A stretch of 64,000 bases of DNA from assembly GCA_937876375.1 (NCBI GenBank), contig CALEHY010000009.1, positions 124,001 through 188,000 of the forward strand, written 5' to 3'. The notes under the pieces are model-generated. The model ran no database searches and was not told the DNA's origin. It worked only from the letters and a program-made list of their open reading frames with translations. How positions within the stretch are numbered: position 1 is the first letter of the stretch; each line of letters begins with the position of its first letter. Source of the stretch: an uncultured Clostridia bacterium (GTDB lineage Bacteria > Bacillota > Clostridia > Oscillospirales > Acutalibacteraceae). Made by a program: the position numbers and the translations under genes. This document shows, one piece after another, positions 50,490-60,173 of this stretch.

Positions 50490-52160
50490 TTACTTAAACT
50501 CTTCGATGATATCAGTGTGTGCTCCTCCAGGAGGAATCATAGGAAGAACATTTGAGTCAGGACTAATTCTGCACTCAACAAGAACAGGTCCATTGTGGCT
50601 AAATGTCTCCTTTAGCACTGCATCAATTTCATCATTAGTATTAATCTTAAATGCTTTAACACCAAATCCCTCTGCAACCTTAACAAAATCAGTCTGACGA
50701 TGAGGGTCAGTGTCAGCAAATCTGTTGTCATAAAATAGCTTCTGCCACTGGCGAACCATACCAAGAACAGTGTTGTTCATAATGAACACCTTAACTGGAA
50801 TATTATATGATGAAAGTGTAGCAAGCTCGCTCAAATTCATATGGAATCCACCATCACCAGCAAACATAACAACTGTCTTATCTGGACAACCAAGCTGTGC
50901 ACCGAATGCAGCACCCATAGAATAGCCCATTGTACCAAGACCACCAGAGGTCAAAAGTGTTCTAGGCTGTACATACTTATAGAACTGTGCAGCCCAAAGC
51001 TGATGCTGTCCAACGTCTGTAACAACGATAGTATCGTCTGCAGTAGCAGCGTCAATCTTCTCAATAAGAGTTTGTGGATTTACATAATCGCCAATCTGCA
51101 TCTGGTTGAATGGACGCTTAAAGGTATTAACCTCAGCCTTCCAATCAGAATGATCTAGCTGATCCAAAACAGTTGTAAGTGCAGGTAGAAGCTCATTTAA
51201 GTTACCACGAAGATGATAGTTTGAATTAATATTCTTGTCCATCTCTGCAGAGTCGATATCAATATGTAAAATCTCTGCATTAGGAGCAAACTTTTCTCTG
51301 TTACCAGCAACTCTATCAGAGAAACGAGCACCACAAGTGATAAGAACGTCACAATCGTGTGCAGCCTTGTTACACTCAAAATGGCCATGCATACCAATAA
51401 GACCAAGGTGTAATGGATGACCATTTGGAAAAGCACCAAGGCCCATAAGTGATGATACTACAGGAGCATCAACCTTCTCTGCAAACTTAATCAAATCTTC
51501 GCCAACGTCGGATAGTATAGCACCACCACCGATATAAATAACTGGCTTCTTTGCAGATTTTAGTAATTCTACAGCTCTATCAAAAGTGTTTTCGTGTGGC
51601 TGAACATTCTCGTCTGGCACCTGTGCTGGCTGTGGGATATACTCATATAAATTCTTTGGATCAGTGAAATCCTTTGGAATATCAACAAGTACTGGACCCT
51701 TACGACCACTCTGTGCAATCTTGAATGCACGACGAATTGTAGGAGCCAAATCCTCGATAGACTTTACCTGGAAATTATGCTTTGTGATAGGCATAGTAAT
51801 ACCACAAATATCAACCTCCTGGAAGCTATCTCTACCTAGACCAGAGGTAGCATAGTTAGCGGTAATAGCAACGATAGGAATAGAATCCATATAAGCTGTA
51901 GCGATACCAGTAACTAGGTTAGTAGAGCCAGGACCAGAGGTCGCAAAGCAAACACCAACCTTGCCAGTAGCACGAGCGTAGCCATCAGCTGCATGTGAAG
52001 CGCCCTGCTCGTGTGCTGTAAGAACATGGTTAAATGTATCGCCATATTTGTACAGCTCATCAAAAATATTTAGAATTGTTCCACCTGGGTAACCAAAGAT
52101 AGTGTCAACACCCTGCTCCTTTAGTACCTCTAGAACAATTTGAGAACCGTTTAGTTGCAT
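50490..52160 (-). CDS. ilvB: Acetolactate synthase large (catalytic) subunit
   Basis: 556 residues. The Glu of the thiamine site lies in LTAHEQGASHAADGYARATG and the TPP motif is GDGGFHMN...VLGMVRQWQ. It condenses two pyruvates, or pyruvate and 2-oxobutyrate, at the start of branched-chain synthesis. First gene of the operon. The leader is too short for a T-box. Confidence 0.96.
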   Translation of the reverse strand: MQLNGSQIVLEVLKEQGVDTIFGYPGGTILNIFDELYKYGDTFNHVLTAHEQGASHAADGYARATGKVGVCFATSGPGSTNLVTGIATAYMDSIPIVAITANYATSGLGRDSFQEVDICGITMPITKHNFQVKSIEDLAPTIRRAFKIAQSGRKGPVLVDIPKDFTDPKNLYEYIPQPAQVPDENVQPHENTFDRAVELLKSAKKPVIYIGGGAILSDVGEDLIKFAEKVDAPVVSSLMGLGAFPNGHPLHLGLIGMHGHFECNKAAHDCDVLITCGARFSDRVAGNREKFAPNAEILHIDIDSAEMDKNINSNYHLRGNLNELLPALTTVLDQLDHSDWKAEVNTFKRPFNQMQIGDYVNPQTLIEKIDAATADDTIVVTDVGQHQLWAAQFYKYVQPRTLLTSGGLGTMGYSMGAAFGAQLGCPDKTVVMFAGDGGFHMNLSELATLSSYNIPVKVFIMNNTVLGMVRQWQKLFYDNRFADTDPHRQTDFVKVAEGFGVKAFKINTNDEIDAVLKETFSHNGPVLVECRISPDSNVLPMIPPGGAHTDIIEEFK

Positions 52161-52208
52161 TTTATCCTCTCCTTCATTTTCATTAAAGATGAAAAAATAT
52201 TAGTTGTT

Positions 52209-52237
52209 ATTTTAGATTATTTATATTGTAATGTCAA
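52209..52237 (-). promoter_or_regulatory. Promoter of the ilvB operon
   Basis: Leftward TTGACA (52237-52232), 17-nt spacer and TAAAAT (52214-52209). The transcript would have a leader of about 40-45 nt. Confidence 0.8.
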
Positions 52238-52262
52238 GAGTATATAAAAGAATTATTCATAC

Positions 52263-52291
52263 TTGTAAATTTTTTTGAAATGTATTATAAT
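52263..52291 (+). promoter_or_regulatory. Promoter of ychF
   Basis: TTGTAA (52263-52268), 17-nt spacer and TATAAT (52286-52291), 38 nt before the start codon. Confidence 0.65.
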
Positions 52292-52328
52292 ATTTTGCAA
52301 CACATTTGTGTCCAAAAGGAGATTAAAT

Positions 52329-53426
52329 ATGAAATTAGGTATGGTTGGACTTCCTAATGTAGGAAAAAGCACATTATTTAACGCAATCACTAATGCTGGT
52401 GCTCAAAGTGCAAACTATCCATTCTGCACAATAGAGCCAAATATTGGTATGGTATCTGTACCAGACGAAAGACTAGACAAGCTAGCAGAAATGTATGACC
52501 CAGATAAATTTACACCTGCAACAATCGAATTTGTTGATATTGCAGGACTTGTAAAGGGTGCTAGCCAGGGTGAAGGACTTGGCAACAAGTTTTTGTCACA
52601 TATCAGAGAGGTTGACGCTATCATTCATGTTGTTAGATGCTTTGAGAATGATGACATTACCCACGTTGACGGAAATATCGATCCTGCAAGAGATATTGAA
52701 ACAATCAATTTTGAGCTTATTTTAAGCGATTTAGACATACTAAACAGACGAGTAGACAGCAGAAAAAAGGCTATGAAGGGCGACAAAACTATAGCTAGCG
52801 AAGTAGCATTTTTAGAGCGTTTAATCAAAGAGATGGAGACTGGCAAAACTGCTAGAGCTGTCGAGATTGATGAGGACGAAATGGAGTATCTAAAAGAGGT
52901 TGCTCTACTAACAATTAAGCCAGTAATTTACGCTTGTAATATGGGTGAAAACGACTTTGTAGATAATGCAATTGACAGCAACAAATACTACAATATTGTA
53001 AAGGAAATTGCTGCTACAGAGGGCGCTGAAACATTCCCTATCTGTGCTGAAATGGAAGCCCAAATCGCAGAGCTAGACGCTGACGAAAAGGACATGTTCC
53101 TAGAGGATATGGGACTAGAAAAATCAGGTCTAGACAGACTAATCAAAAAGAGCTATTCCCTACTCGGCTTAATCAGCTATTTGACAGCTGGAAAGCCAGA
53201 AGTTAGAGCATGGACAATTAAAAAAGGTACAAAGGCTCCACAAGCTGCTGGTAAAATTCATACCGATTTTGAGCGTGGATTTATTAGAGCAGAGGTTGTC
53301 AGCTTTGATGATTTAATGACTTGTGGAACAATGGTTGCTGCAAAAGAAAAAGGCCTCGTTCGTTCCGAAGGTAAGGACTATGTAATGAACGATGGTGACA
53401 TAGTATTGTTCAGATTTAATGTTTAA
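52329..53426 (+). CDS. ychF: Redox-regulated ATPase/GTPase YchF
   Basis: 365 residues from the ATG at 52329 behind AAGGAGATTAAAT, exactly the usual length. G1 is GLPNVGKST, G4 a variant (CNMGE), and the C-terminal TGS-like end is AWTIKKGTKAPQAAGKIHTDFERGF. An OBG-family protein that prefers ATP and binds ribosomes. Confidence 0.95.
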   Translation: MKLGMVGLPNVGKSTLFNAITNAGAQSANYPFCTIEPNIGMVSVPDERLDKLAEMYDPDKFTPATIEFVDIAGLVKGASQGEGLGNKFLSHIREVDAIIHVVRCFENDDITHVDGNIDPARDIETINFELILSDLDILNRRVDSRKKAMKGDKTIASEVAFLERLIKEMETGKTARAVEIDEDEMEYLKEVALLTIKPVIYACNMGENDFVDNAIDSNKYYNIVKEIAATEGAETFPICAEMEAQIAELDADEKDMFLEDMGLEKSGLDRLIKKSYSLLGLISYLTAGKPEVRAWTIKKGTKAPQAAGKIHTDFERGFIRAEVVSFDDLMTCGTMVAAKEKGLVRSEGKDYVMNDGDIVLFRFNV

Positions 53427-53503
53427 ATTTACAAAAATTGGTAAAATTATTTATATTTTTTCACAAATTTAATTAATTTTTGTTTATTTTTACAAAAAAT
53501 CGG

Positions 53504-53532
53504 TTGACACAATAACTAATTTAATATATTAT
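53504..53532 (+). promoter_or_regulatory. Promoter of the sigma-factor gene
   Basis: TTGACA (53504-53509), 17-nt spacer and TATTAT (53527-53532), 28 nt before the ATG. Confidence 0.75.
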
Positions 53533-53560
53533 TAAATAAATTCTTGATAACGGAGGTTCT

Positions 53561-54130
53561 ATGAACGAAGCGAATCTAATGAATGACGAAATGCTTCTAG
53601 TAGAAATCCAAGGTGGGAATGAATCTGCTATTGACGAGATGATATTACGATACAGATATGTCGTGGAAGCAATAGCAAACAAATATATCAATTCCCCACT
53701 AGAAAAGGATGATCTAATACAAGAAGGAATGATTGGTCTTCTTGCCGCTATAAAATCATATAGTAGCGACAAGGGTGCCAAATTCATCACTTATGCATCA
53801 AGATGTATTAACAACTCTGTGCAGACTGCTATAAGCAAGTTCTCTAGGATAAAGGATATTCCCCAAGCCAGCATTATAGAGCTTGATGAGGATATATACA
53901 ATGGTCAAATCGGTCTTAGTGCCGAAGACGAATTCCTTGCAAAAGAAAGTGTAACATTGCTTATTGACACACTGTATGAGGAGCTATCAAAATTTGAAAA
54001 CGAAGTTTTAAGATTACATATTGTTGGTTGCTCTTATAACGAGATTGCTAATAAGCTAGGCAAAAACCCAAAAGCGATTGATAATGCGATGCAGCGTATT
54101 CGTAAGAAACTCAGTGGAGTTGCTTTTTGA
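53561..54130 (+). CDS. Sigma-70 family factor, SigH-like
   Basis: 189 residues from an ATG behind CGGAGGTTCT. Region 2 (VVEAIANKYINSPLEKDDLIQEGMIGLLAAIKSYSSDKGAKFITYASRCI) and region 4 (EVLRLHIVGCSYNEIANKLGKNPKAIDNAMQRIRKKL) are clear. Region 1.1 and 3 are absent. It resembles the SigH/sporulation group but is a little short. Targets are unknown. Confidence 0.85.
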   Translation: MNEANLMNDEMLLVEIQGGNESAIDEMILRYRYVVEAIANKYINSPLEKDDLIQEGMIGLLAAIKSYSSDKGAKFITYASRCINNSVQTAISKFSRIKDIPQASIIELDEDIYNGQIGLSAEDEFLAKESVTLLIDTLYEELSKFENEVLRLHIVGCSYNEIANKLGKNPKAIDNAMQRIRKKLSGVAF

Positions 54131-54219
54131 ATATATATTACCCCAGCACTAAAGGTAAAGAGCCATACGGCTCACAGCCTTATCCCCCGGCAAAATCTTT
54201 AGAGAGGTAGAAATCGAAA
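54131..54219 (+). other. Leader of the zinc-ribbon gene with a GAGCC hairpin
   Basis: GAGCC-ATAC-GGCTC at 54161-54174, followed by a C-rich stretch (CTTATCCCCCGG) and AGAGAGGTAG. I recognise no known riboswitch. Confidence 0.35.
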
Positions 54220-54498
54220 ATGTACGAAGACAAAACTTTAGTCTGCAAAGACTGTCAAAAAGAATTTGTTTTCACTGCAGGAGAGCAGGAATTCTACGCT
54301 GAAAAGGGATTCGTTAATGAGCCTCAGCGTTGCAAGGCTTGTAGAGATGCAAGAAAAGCAGCTGCAAAAGCTCCAAAAGAGATGCACGATGCAACATGCG
54401 CACAATGTGGCAAGGCTTGCAAGGTTCCTTTTGAGCCAAAAGAAGGCAGACCTGTATATTGTAGTGAATGTTTTGCAGCATTAAGCGAAGCAGAATAA
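54220..54498 (+). CDS. Zinc-ribbon domain protein (zf-trcl type)
   Basis: 92 residues. N-terminal CKDCQKEFVFTAGEQEFYAEKGFVNEPQRCKACR is the zf-trcl ribbon. A second CAQCGKACKVPFEP...VYCSECF ribbon follows. Its role is not known; zf-trcl proteins are common in Firmicutes with possible translation- or stress-related roles. It lies downstream of the sigma factor gene. Confidence 0.85.
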   Translation: MYEDKTLVCKDCQKEFVFTAGEQEFYAEKGFVNEPQRCKACRDARKAAAKAPKEMHDATCAQCGKACKVPFEPKEGRPVYCSECFAALSEAE

Positions 54499-54515
54499 AT
54501 AACAAATAAAATGAT

Positions 54516-54549
54516 AAAAGCCATCCTATTTTGGATGGCTTTTGTTTTT
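54516..54549 (+). terminator. Terminator of the zinc-ribbon gene
   Basis: AAAAGCCATCC (54516-54526) pairs with GGATGGCTTTT (54533-54543), followed by GTTTTTA. Confidence 0.9.
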
Positions 54550-54565
54550 AATAATGAGAAAAGAA

Positions 54566-54592
54566 AAAAGCTATCCATATCGGATAGCTTTT
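54566..54592 (-). terminator. Terminator of tRNA-Ser (TGA)
   Basis: AAAAGCTATCC (54566-54576) pairs with GGATAGCTTTT (54582-54592). Leftward it is followed by TTCTTTTC. Confidence 0.85.
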
Positions 54593-54593
54593 C

Positions 54594-54682
54594 TGGCGCA
54601 GAGGGTGGGATTCGAACCCACGCGCCCTTTCGGACAAACGGTTTTCAAGACCGCCTCGTTATGACCACTTCGATACCTCTGC
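54594..54682 (-). tRNA. tRNA-Ser (TGA)
   Basis: Class II tRNA with a long variable arm. Anticodon TGA in the loop CTTGAAA, acceptor GCAGAGG with CCTCTGC, and CCA encoded. Confidence 0.95.
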
Positions 54683-54701
54683 GTAACTCGAATGCTTAGT
54701 T

Positions 54702-54730
54702 ATATTAACATAACAATAAAACAATGTCAA
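54702..54730 (-). promoter_or_regulatory. Promoter of tRNA-Ser (TGA)
   Basis: Leftward TTGACA (54730-54725), 17-nt spacer and TAATAT (54707-54702), 20 nt before the tRNA. Confidence 0.8.
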
Positions 54731-54766
54731 GAAAAAATTTCAATTTATTAAAAATTAGTTTAACAC

Positions 54767-54795
54767 TTGACATTTTAATAACATTATGATAAATT
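54767..54795 (+). promoter_or_regulatory. Promoter of tRNA-Ser (GCT)
   Basis: TTGACA (54767-54772), 17-nt spacer and TAAATT (54790-54795). It is divergent from the tRNA-Ser (TGA) promoter. A second TTGACA lies at 54822-54827 without a good -10. Confidence 0.6.
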
Positions 54796-54846
54796 ATATG
54801 AGCACGAGATGTGCAGACAACTTGACAGGTTTAACCTAAGTTACAC

Positions 54847-54937
54847 GCAGAAGTACTCAAGCTGGTGACGAGGCGCCCCTGCTAAGGGCGTAGGCCGGGA
54901 AACCGACGCAGGAGTTCGAATCTCCTCTTCTGCGCCA
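54847..54937 (+). tRNA. tRNA-Ser (GCT)
   Basis: Class II tRNA with a long variable arm. Anticodon GCT in the loop CTGCTAA, acceptor GCAGAAG with CTTCTGC, and CCA encoded. Confidence 0.95.
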
Positions 54938-54940
54938 AAA

Positions 54941-54975
54941 AAAGAACAGTCATTAAATGACTGTTCTTTTTTATT
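54941..54975. terminator. Bidirectional terminator after tRNA-Ser (GCT)
   Basis: AAAGAACAGTCATT (54941-54954) pairs with AATGACTGTTCTTT (54956-54969), with T-runs on both strands. It also ends the XRE membrane gene. Confidence 0.9.
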
Positions 54976-56319
54976 TTACTCAAAATCGACTGTATGTGCT
55001 CGATAGTAATCAGCAAGCGCCTTCATGATTTTTTGGTCGCTATTACTTTGTTCAAGATAGGAATTAAATCCACTATCATCAAGCTTTGCCATCATACTGT
55101 CATAATCGTCCTCATACACAAACTTTTCTTTGCTAAATGAATAAACATCAATATTATTCTTACTTAAATACTTTCCATATTCCTTTACGATATCATCCAA
55201 ACCGAAGAAGGACAATGCACTAGATAGATATGGCATTTCGTCATTATAGTTGAATGCATATTGATTAACGCCACCATCCAAATATTCCTCATAAAAGCTA
55301 TACACATAGTAGAAATTAAGCTCACTTTGATTTAGTGATGAAAGAATATATGTTTCTGTATTGCTATCATAATCAATTTTATCATATATCTTACCAATTA
55401 CGACATAACAAAGATTATTGTCATCTAGCTCTACAATTTCTTCAGTAGAATACTCGATATTGCTATCATTATTAGCCATGTACACACTAGCTATACCGAA
55501 TACAACAGTATCAATTATCAAAAGTACACATACAATAGTGGCAATAATCAGTCGAGCATGGGACGCCTTCTTTGGAGTAATGCGTGAATTGACATATCGC
55601 TCAAAATCTTCTGTTGTAGCATCTTGAAGAGATGATTTTTTTGATGCAATGAATACCCTTTTATATAATTTGAACATATAGTATCCCTTGTAATCATAAA
55701 AGCCGGTTACGTCGCTAAAATCATATTCCCTATGATTTGAGGTACCATTATCCATATATATCTTATCTGATATAACAAGTTTACTGTCAACATTCTTGTC
55801 GCCGAGCAAGGCTTTATTGTTTCTATATGCCAAATAGCCATTGATATACGGAGCAAAAAAACTAAATAACAGAAAGAAAAGTAATACTACAAAATAAACT
55901 ATAAAATTAGAGCTAATGTCAAATAATTCGGTTACACCATTCGCTAAAAAGATTATTATGAGCGAAATGCAAACCGTATAAATAATCTGTAGCCATAGTG
56001 GAATTCTATCACGGTAGTATTTCTTATATATAATGATATAATCCTTGATTTCACTCTTGCCTGTAAATGTGAATGTTGGATAAACAGGAGTAGCTATATC
56101 CTCGTTTGTATTAAGTTCACCAGCGAATAGCTCGTCAGTGGTTATTCCAAATATTGTTGCCAAATCTGGCAAAATAGATATATCAGGAAAGCCATCACCA
56201 TTCTCCCATTTTGATACCGTACGGTTGCTGATATTTAGGAGATTAGCAAGCTCTGTTTGGTTCATTCCCTTTTGTTTTCGCAATTCAGCAATAAGCTGAC
56301 CTGTTTTGATTGGGTCCAT
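54976..56319 (-). CDS. XRE-family regulator fused to a membrane domain
   Basis: 447 residues. HTH at 6-60 (LRKQKGMNQTELANLLNISNRTVSKWENGDGFPDISIL). Hydrophobic helices lie at about 113-133, 140-165 and 265-290. The last 150 residues are extracellular and acidic. Membrane-tethered XRE regulators can sense envelope stress or peptides. The target gene is unknown; the divergent DUF6512 gene is a candidate. Confidence 0.8.
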   Translation of the reverse strand: MDPIKTGQLIAELRKQKGMNQTELANLLNISNRTVSKWENGDGFPDISILPDLATIFGITTDELFAGELNTNEDIATPVYPTFTFTGKSEIKDYIIIYKKYYRDRIPLWLQIIYTVCISLIIIFLANGVTELFDISSNFIVYFVVLLFFLLFSFFAPYINGYLAYRNNKALLGDKNVDSKLVISDKIYMDNGTSNHREYDFSDVTGFYDYKGYYMFKLYKRVFIASKKSSLQDATTEDFERYVNSRITPKKASHARLIIATIVCVLLIIDTVVFGIASVYMANNDSNIEYSTEEIVELDDNNLCYVVIGKIYDKIDYDSNTETYILSSLNQSELNFYYVYSFYEEYLDGGVNQYAFNYNDEMPYLSSALSFFGLDDIVKEYGKYLSKNNIDVYSFSKEKFVYEDDYDSMMAKLDDSGFNSYLEQSNSDQKIMKALADYYRAHTVDFE

Positions 56320-56459
56320 ATCATCACCTCGTGATAATTATATCATTAAGCACAAAAATATTCAAGGAACGCTGATTAGAACTAATCCACGCAGAGTGGA
56401 AATGATGAATATGCATAATAAATCAGAGTATATAATCATATTATATCATTGGTGATACT

Positions 56460-56984
56460 ATGAGAAATAAGCTAATGAAATACGAGATAGCGGGATTTGT
56501 ATTATTAGGAATACTAGGGGCATTACTACACTTTGCATACAGATGGAGTGGAGAAAATACAATCGTAGCTCTACTCTGCCCAGTAAACGAAAGTCCATGG
56601 GAGCACCTAAAGCTACTATTCTTTCCATTTATAATATACAGTATATTCGAAATATACACGTTTAAGGACAAGAATATTATTACCTCAAAATATATTAGCA
56701 TAGTTATTGGAATGATAACTACAATAGTACTATTTTATACAGTACTTGGTGCTAGCGGAAAATATATCGAATGGTTCAACATTCTTACATTTTATATAGG
56801 TATAGGAATTGCCTTTTGTATTAGCTATAAACTAATTGACAAATCATTTGGCAATAGAAGAACGAATACATTATCGATTATAATGATAATATTGACAACA
56901 CTCATCTTCTTTCTATTCACCTTTATGCCACCAGAAATCCCACTATTTCAAGACCCAATTACACAGAGTTTTGGTATAAAATAA
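56460..56984 (+). CDS. DUF6512 family membrane protein
   Basis: 174 residues with five hydrophobic helices. The conserved PVNESPWEHLKLLFFP motif near residue 42 is that of DUF6512. The function is unknown. It begins 3 nt after a GGTGATACT ribosome site and is divergent to the XRE gene. Confidence 0.8.
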   Translation: MRNKLMKYEIAGFVLLGILGALLHFAYRWSGENTIVALLCPVNESPWEHLKLLFFPFIIYSIFEIYTFKDKNIITSKYISIVIGMITTIVLFYTVLGASGKYIEWFNILTFYIGIGIAFCISYKLIDKSFGNRRTNTLSIIMIILTTLIFFLFTFMPPEIPLFQDPITQSFGIK

Positions 56985-57035
56985 TGTATAAATATTCTTT
57001 TTAATGTATATTTATAATATTTTTCATCTTTTCTC

Positions 57036-57063
57036 TTGACATTGATATTTTCAAGTGTATAAT
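57036..57063 (+). promoter_or_regulatory. Promoter of the arg operon
   Basis: TTGACA (57036-57041), 16-nt spacer and TATAAT (57058-57063), 39 nt before argC. The AT-rich DNA after the -10 could hold ArgR boxes, but no clear palindrome is seen. Confidence 0.75.
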
Positions 57064-57102
57064 AATAAAATATTTATAATTATATCTTGGAGAAATTATA
57101 CT

Positions 57103-58044
57103 GTGACAAAGGTATTTATTGATGGTAGTCAAGGTACTACCGGGTTAAAAATATACAATAGATTTGAAAATAGAAATGATATCGAGCTTTTATCCATTGA
57201 TGAGGACAAACGCAAGGACTCTAAGGAAAGAGCAAGACTAATTAACGAGTCTGATATCACATTTTTATGTCTGCCGGATGAGGCGAGCATAGAGGCTGTT
57301 AGTCTAGTTGAAAACGAGAATGTTAAAATTATTGACACGTCCACAGCACACAGAACAAATGCTGACTGGGCATACGGATTTGCAGAGCTAGACAAATCAT
57401 TTAGAGATAAGATTAGTGAAAGTCACAGGATTGCTGTTCCAGGCTGTTATGCGAGTGGATTCAACAGTCTAGTTTATCCTCTAGTTAAATCAGGCATTAT
57501 GCCAAGCGACTACCCTATCACCTGCTACGCTATGAGCGGATACACTGGTGCTGGCAAAAAAGGTATCGCACAATATGAGGATGAAAACAGAGATGCAGAG
57601 CTTGACTCTCCAAGACAATACGCTCTAACCCAAGAGCACAAGCACCTTAAAGAGATGAAGGCTATATCAAAGCTTGACAGAGTTCCATTCTTTGCTCCAC
57701 ATATCTGTGATTATCCTTGTGGTATGGTTGTATCTATTCCAATATTCACCGATATGCTTACAAAAAAAGTAAGCAAGGCTGATATACATGAGCTATTTGC
57801 AGAGCACTATGATGGTGAGCAATTCGTTAAGGTTAGAGAGCTTGGTTACACACAAGGTATGATTGGTGCTAATAATTTTGCATATCGTGATGATATGGAA
57901 ATTGAGATAAATGGTAATGATGACAGAATAGTTGTTACCTCAAGATTTGATAATCTTGGCAAGGGTGCTAGTGGTGCTGCTATACAATGTATGAATATAG
58001 CACTAGGTATTGAGGAAAGCACTGGACTAAATTTAGGAGAATAA
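57103..58044 (+). CDS. argC: N-acetyl-gamma-glutamyl-phosphate reductase (type 2)
   Basis: 313 residues from a GTG at 57103, behind TTGGAGAAATTATACT. The Rossmann start is VFIDGSQGTTGLKI and the active Cys is in AVPGCYASGFN. The length fits the short type-2 form. It makes N-acetylglutamate semialdehyde. Directly followed by argJ. Confidence 0.94.
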   Translation: MTKVFIDGSQGTTGLKIYNRFENRNDIELLSIDEDKRKDSKERARLINESDITFLCLPDEASIEAVSLVENENVKIIDTSTAHRTNADWAYGFAELDKSFRDKISESHRIAVPGCYASGFNSLVYPLVKSGIMPSDYPITCYAMSGYTGAGKKGIAQYEDENRDAELDSPRQYALTQEHKHLKEMKAISKLDRVPFFAPHICDYPCGMVVSIPIFTDMLTKKVSKADIHELFAEHYDGEQFVKVRELGYTQGMIGANNFAYRDDMEIEINGNDDRIVVTSRFDNLGKGASGAAIQCMNIALGIEESTGLNLGE

Positions 58045-59295
58045 ATGATGGATTTTAAAATAGTTGAAGGTGGAATATGTGCAGCAAAGGGCTATAAGGC
58101 TAACGGTCTCTACTGTGGCATTAAGCGTCCAGCAAATGATGACCCAAATGCAAAGCACAAGAATGATATTTGCTTATTCACTAGTGACGTGGTTGCAAAT
58201 GCAGCAGCTGTATACACACAGAACAAGGTTAAGGGTGCACCAATCCTTGTTACAAAGAAAAATCTAGCACAAAGTGGCGGCAAGGCTATTGCTGTAATCG
58301 CTAACAGCAAGAATGCTAACACCTGCAACGCTGATGGTGAGGAAAAGGCCAACAAAATGTGCGAGCTAGTAGCAAATGAGATTGGTGTTCCACAGGAGCA
58401 GGTTATCGTTGCTAGCACTGGTGTTATCGGTCAGATACTCCCTATCGAGCCTATCGCAAATGCTGTACCAGAGCTTGCAAAGGGTCTTTGCTACAACAAA
58501 CACCTTGAGGCTGCTACAGCTATTATGACAACTGATACAGTTAAAAAGGAATATGCTGTTACATTCGATATAAATGGAGTACAGTGCACACTAGGTGGCA
58601 TGGCAAAGGGTTCTGGTATGATTCACCCTAATATGGCTACGACACTGAACTTTATCACAACTGACTGTGCGATATCATCAGAGATGCTTCAAAAGGCTTT
58701 GTCAGAGATAGTAAAGGTTACATATAACTGTTTATCAATCGATGGTGACCAAAGCACAAATGATATGGTAACGCTACTTGCTAACGGACTAGCATTTAAT
58801 GACGAAATCACTGCTGAGGGCGCAGAATTTGACACATTCAAGGCTGCATTATACGAGGTTATGGCTAACCTTACAAGAATGCTAGCAAAGGATGGAGAGG
58901 GCGCTACAAAGCTACTAGAATGCATCTGCATCGGTGCAAAGAACAAGGACACTGCAATAACAGTTGCAAAGAGTGTCGTATGCTCTACACTATTCAAAGC
59001 TGCTATGTTTGGTGAGGACGCTAACTGGGGTCGTGTGCTCTGTGCTATCGGATATGCTGACGCAGAATTCGACATTAACAAGGTTGACGTTGATTTGGCA
59101 AGTGACAAGGGTCGAATTGCTGTATGTCGTGATGGTGCTGGCGTTGAGTTCAGTGAGGACGAGGCTGCAATCATACTATCAAGTGATGAAATATATATTC
59201 ACATTAATCTAAATGATGGTGATGGACAAGCTACAGCATGGGGCTGTGATTTGACATACGACTATGTAAAGATTAATGGTGATTACAGAACCTAA
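58045..59295 (+). CDS. argJ: Bifunctional ornithine acetyltransferase / N-acetylglutamate synthase
   Basis: 416 residues. The self-cleavage site lies in MIHPNMATTLNFI, at the Ala-Thr step. The start is ATG-ATG (58045/58048). It recycles the acetyl group from N-acetylornithine to glutamate, so no argA or argE is needed here. Confidence 0.94.
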   Translation: MMDFKIVEGGICAAKGYKANGLYCGIKRPANDDPNAKHKNDICLFTSDVVANAAAVYTQNKVKGAPILVTKKNLAQSGGKAIAVIANSKNANTCNADGEEKANKMCELVANEIGVPQEQVIVASTGVIGQILPIEPIANAVPELAKGLCYNKHLEAATAIMTTDTVKKEYAVTFDINGVQCTLGGMAKGSGMIHPNMATTLNFITTDCAISSEMLQKALSEIVKVTYNCLSIDGDQSTNDMVTLLANGLAFNDEITAEGAEFDTFKAALYEVMANLTRMLAKDGEGATKLLECICIGAKNKDTAITVAKSVVCSTLFKAAMFGEDANWGRVLCAIGYADAEFDINKVDVDLASDKGRIAVCRDGAGVEFSEDEAAIILSSDEIYIHINLNDGDGQATAWGCDLTYDYVKINGDYRT

Positions 59296-59307
59296 TGAGG
59301 TGAGGAT

Positions 59308-60162
59308 ATGAAAATCGATAATCAAATGAAGGCAGAGATACTAGCACACGCTCTACCTAATATCCAGCTATATAGAACAAAGACCATCGTTGTTAAATAC
59401 GGTGGCAATGCTATGATCAATGATGAGCTAAAGGAAGCTGTTATGCACGATTTAGTTCTTCTAACTACAGTTGGGATCAAGGTTGTACTAGTTCACGGTG
59501 GTGGACCAGCAATCAACGAAACTCTCAACAAAATGAATATCGAGAGCAAGTTTGTTGATGGCCTGCGTGTAACTGATAGCGAGACTATGGACGTCGTACA
59601 AATGGTGCTTGCAGGAAAGGTAAACAAAGATTTAGTTTGTCAAATCGGCAACCTAGGTGGTCATGCCCTTGGTCTATCTGGTATGGATGGTGGTATGCTA
59701 AAGTGCAAGCCACTAGATACCAAGCACGGATATGTTGGCGAAATCATTGACGTTGATATGGAAGCTGTCAACGAAATACTTAACAACAACTGGATTCCTG
59801 TTATATCCACTATCGGATTTGATAAGGACGGTCATTGCTACAATATCAACGCTGATACTGCTGCAGCAGAGATTGCTGGTGCACTAAAGGCAGAGGCTCT
59901 AATTTCTATGACAGATATAGTAGGTCTTTGCAAGGACAAGGATGACCCAGAAACACTTATCCACAAGGTATTCGTATCAGACACACCTGCTCTAATTGCT
60001 GATGGAATTATCAGTGGTGGTATGATACCAAAGATTGACAGTATGACCCAGGCGCTCAGAAAGGGTTGCAAAAAGGCATTTATTATTGATGGACGAGTTC
60101 CCCACTCCATCCTTATGGAGCTACTTACCGATGAAGGTATGGGAACTATGTTTAGACTATAA
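59308..60162 (+). CDS. argB: Acetylglutamate kinase
   Basis: 284 residues. VVKYGGNAM and VLVHGGGPAINETL are the amino-acid-kinase motifs. N-acetylglutamate is phosphorylated here. Follows argJ at 12 nt behind GAGGTGAGGAT. Confidence 0.95.
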   Translation: MKIDNQMKAEILAHALPNIQLYRTKTIVVKYGGNAMINDELKEAVMHDLVLLTTVGIKVVLVHGGGPAINETLNKMNIESKFVDGLRVTDSETMDVVQMVLAGKVNKDLVCQIGNLGGHALGLSGMDGGMLKCKPLDTKHGYVGEIIDVDMEAVNEILNNNWIPVISTIGFDKDGHCYNINADTAAAEIAGALKAEALISMTDIVGLCKDKDDPETLIHKVFVSDTPALIADGIISGGMIPKIDSMTQALRKGCKKAFIIDGRVPHSILMELLTDEGMGTMFRL

Positions 60163-60173
60163 AAGGATTAATT

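Noticed and set aside
52161..52328. T-box or other leader control upstream of ilvB
   Set aside because: The promoter lies only about 50 nt before the start codon, leaving no room for a T-box and no anti-terminator pattern.
57061..57102. ArgR boxes in the arg leader
   Set aside because: The AT-rich stretch gives weak matches everywhere, so no specific site can be defended.
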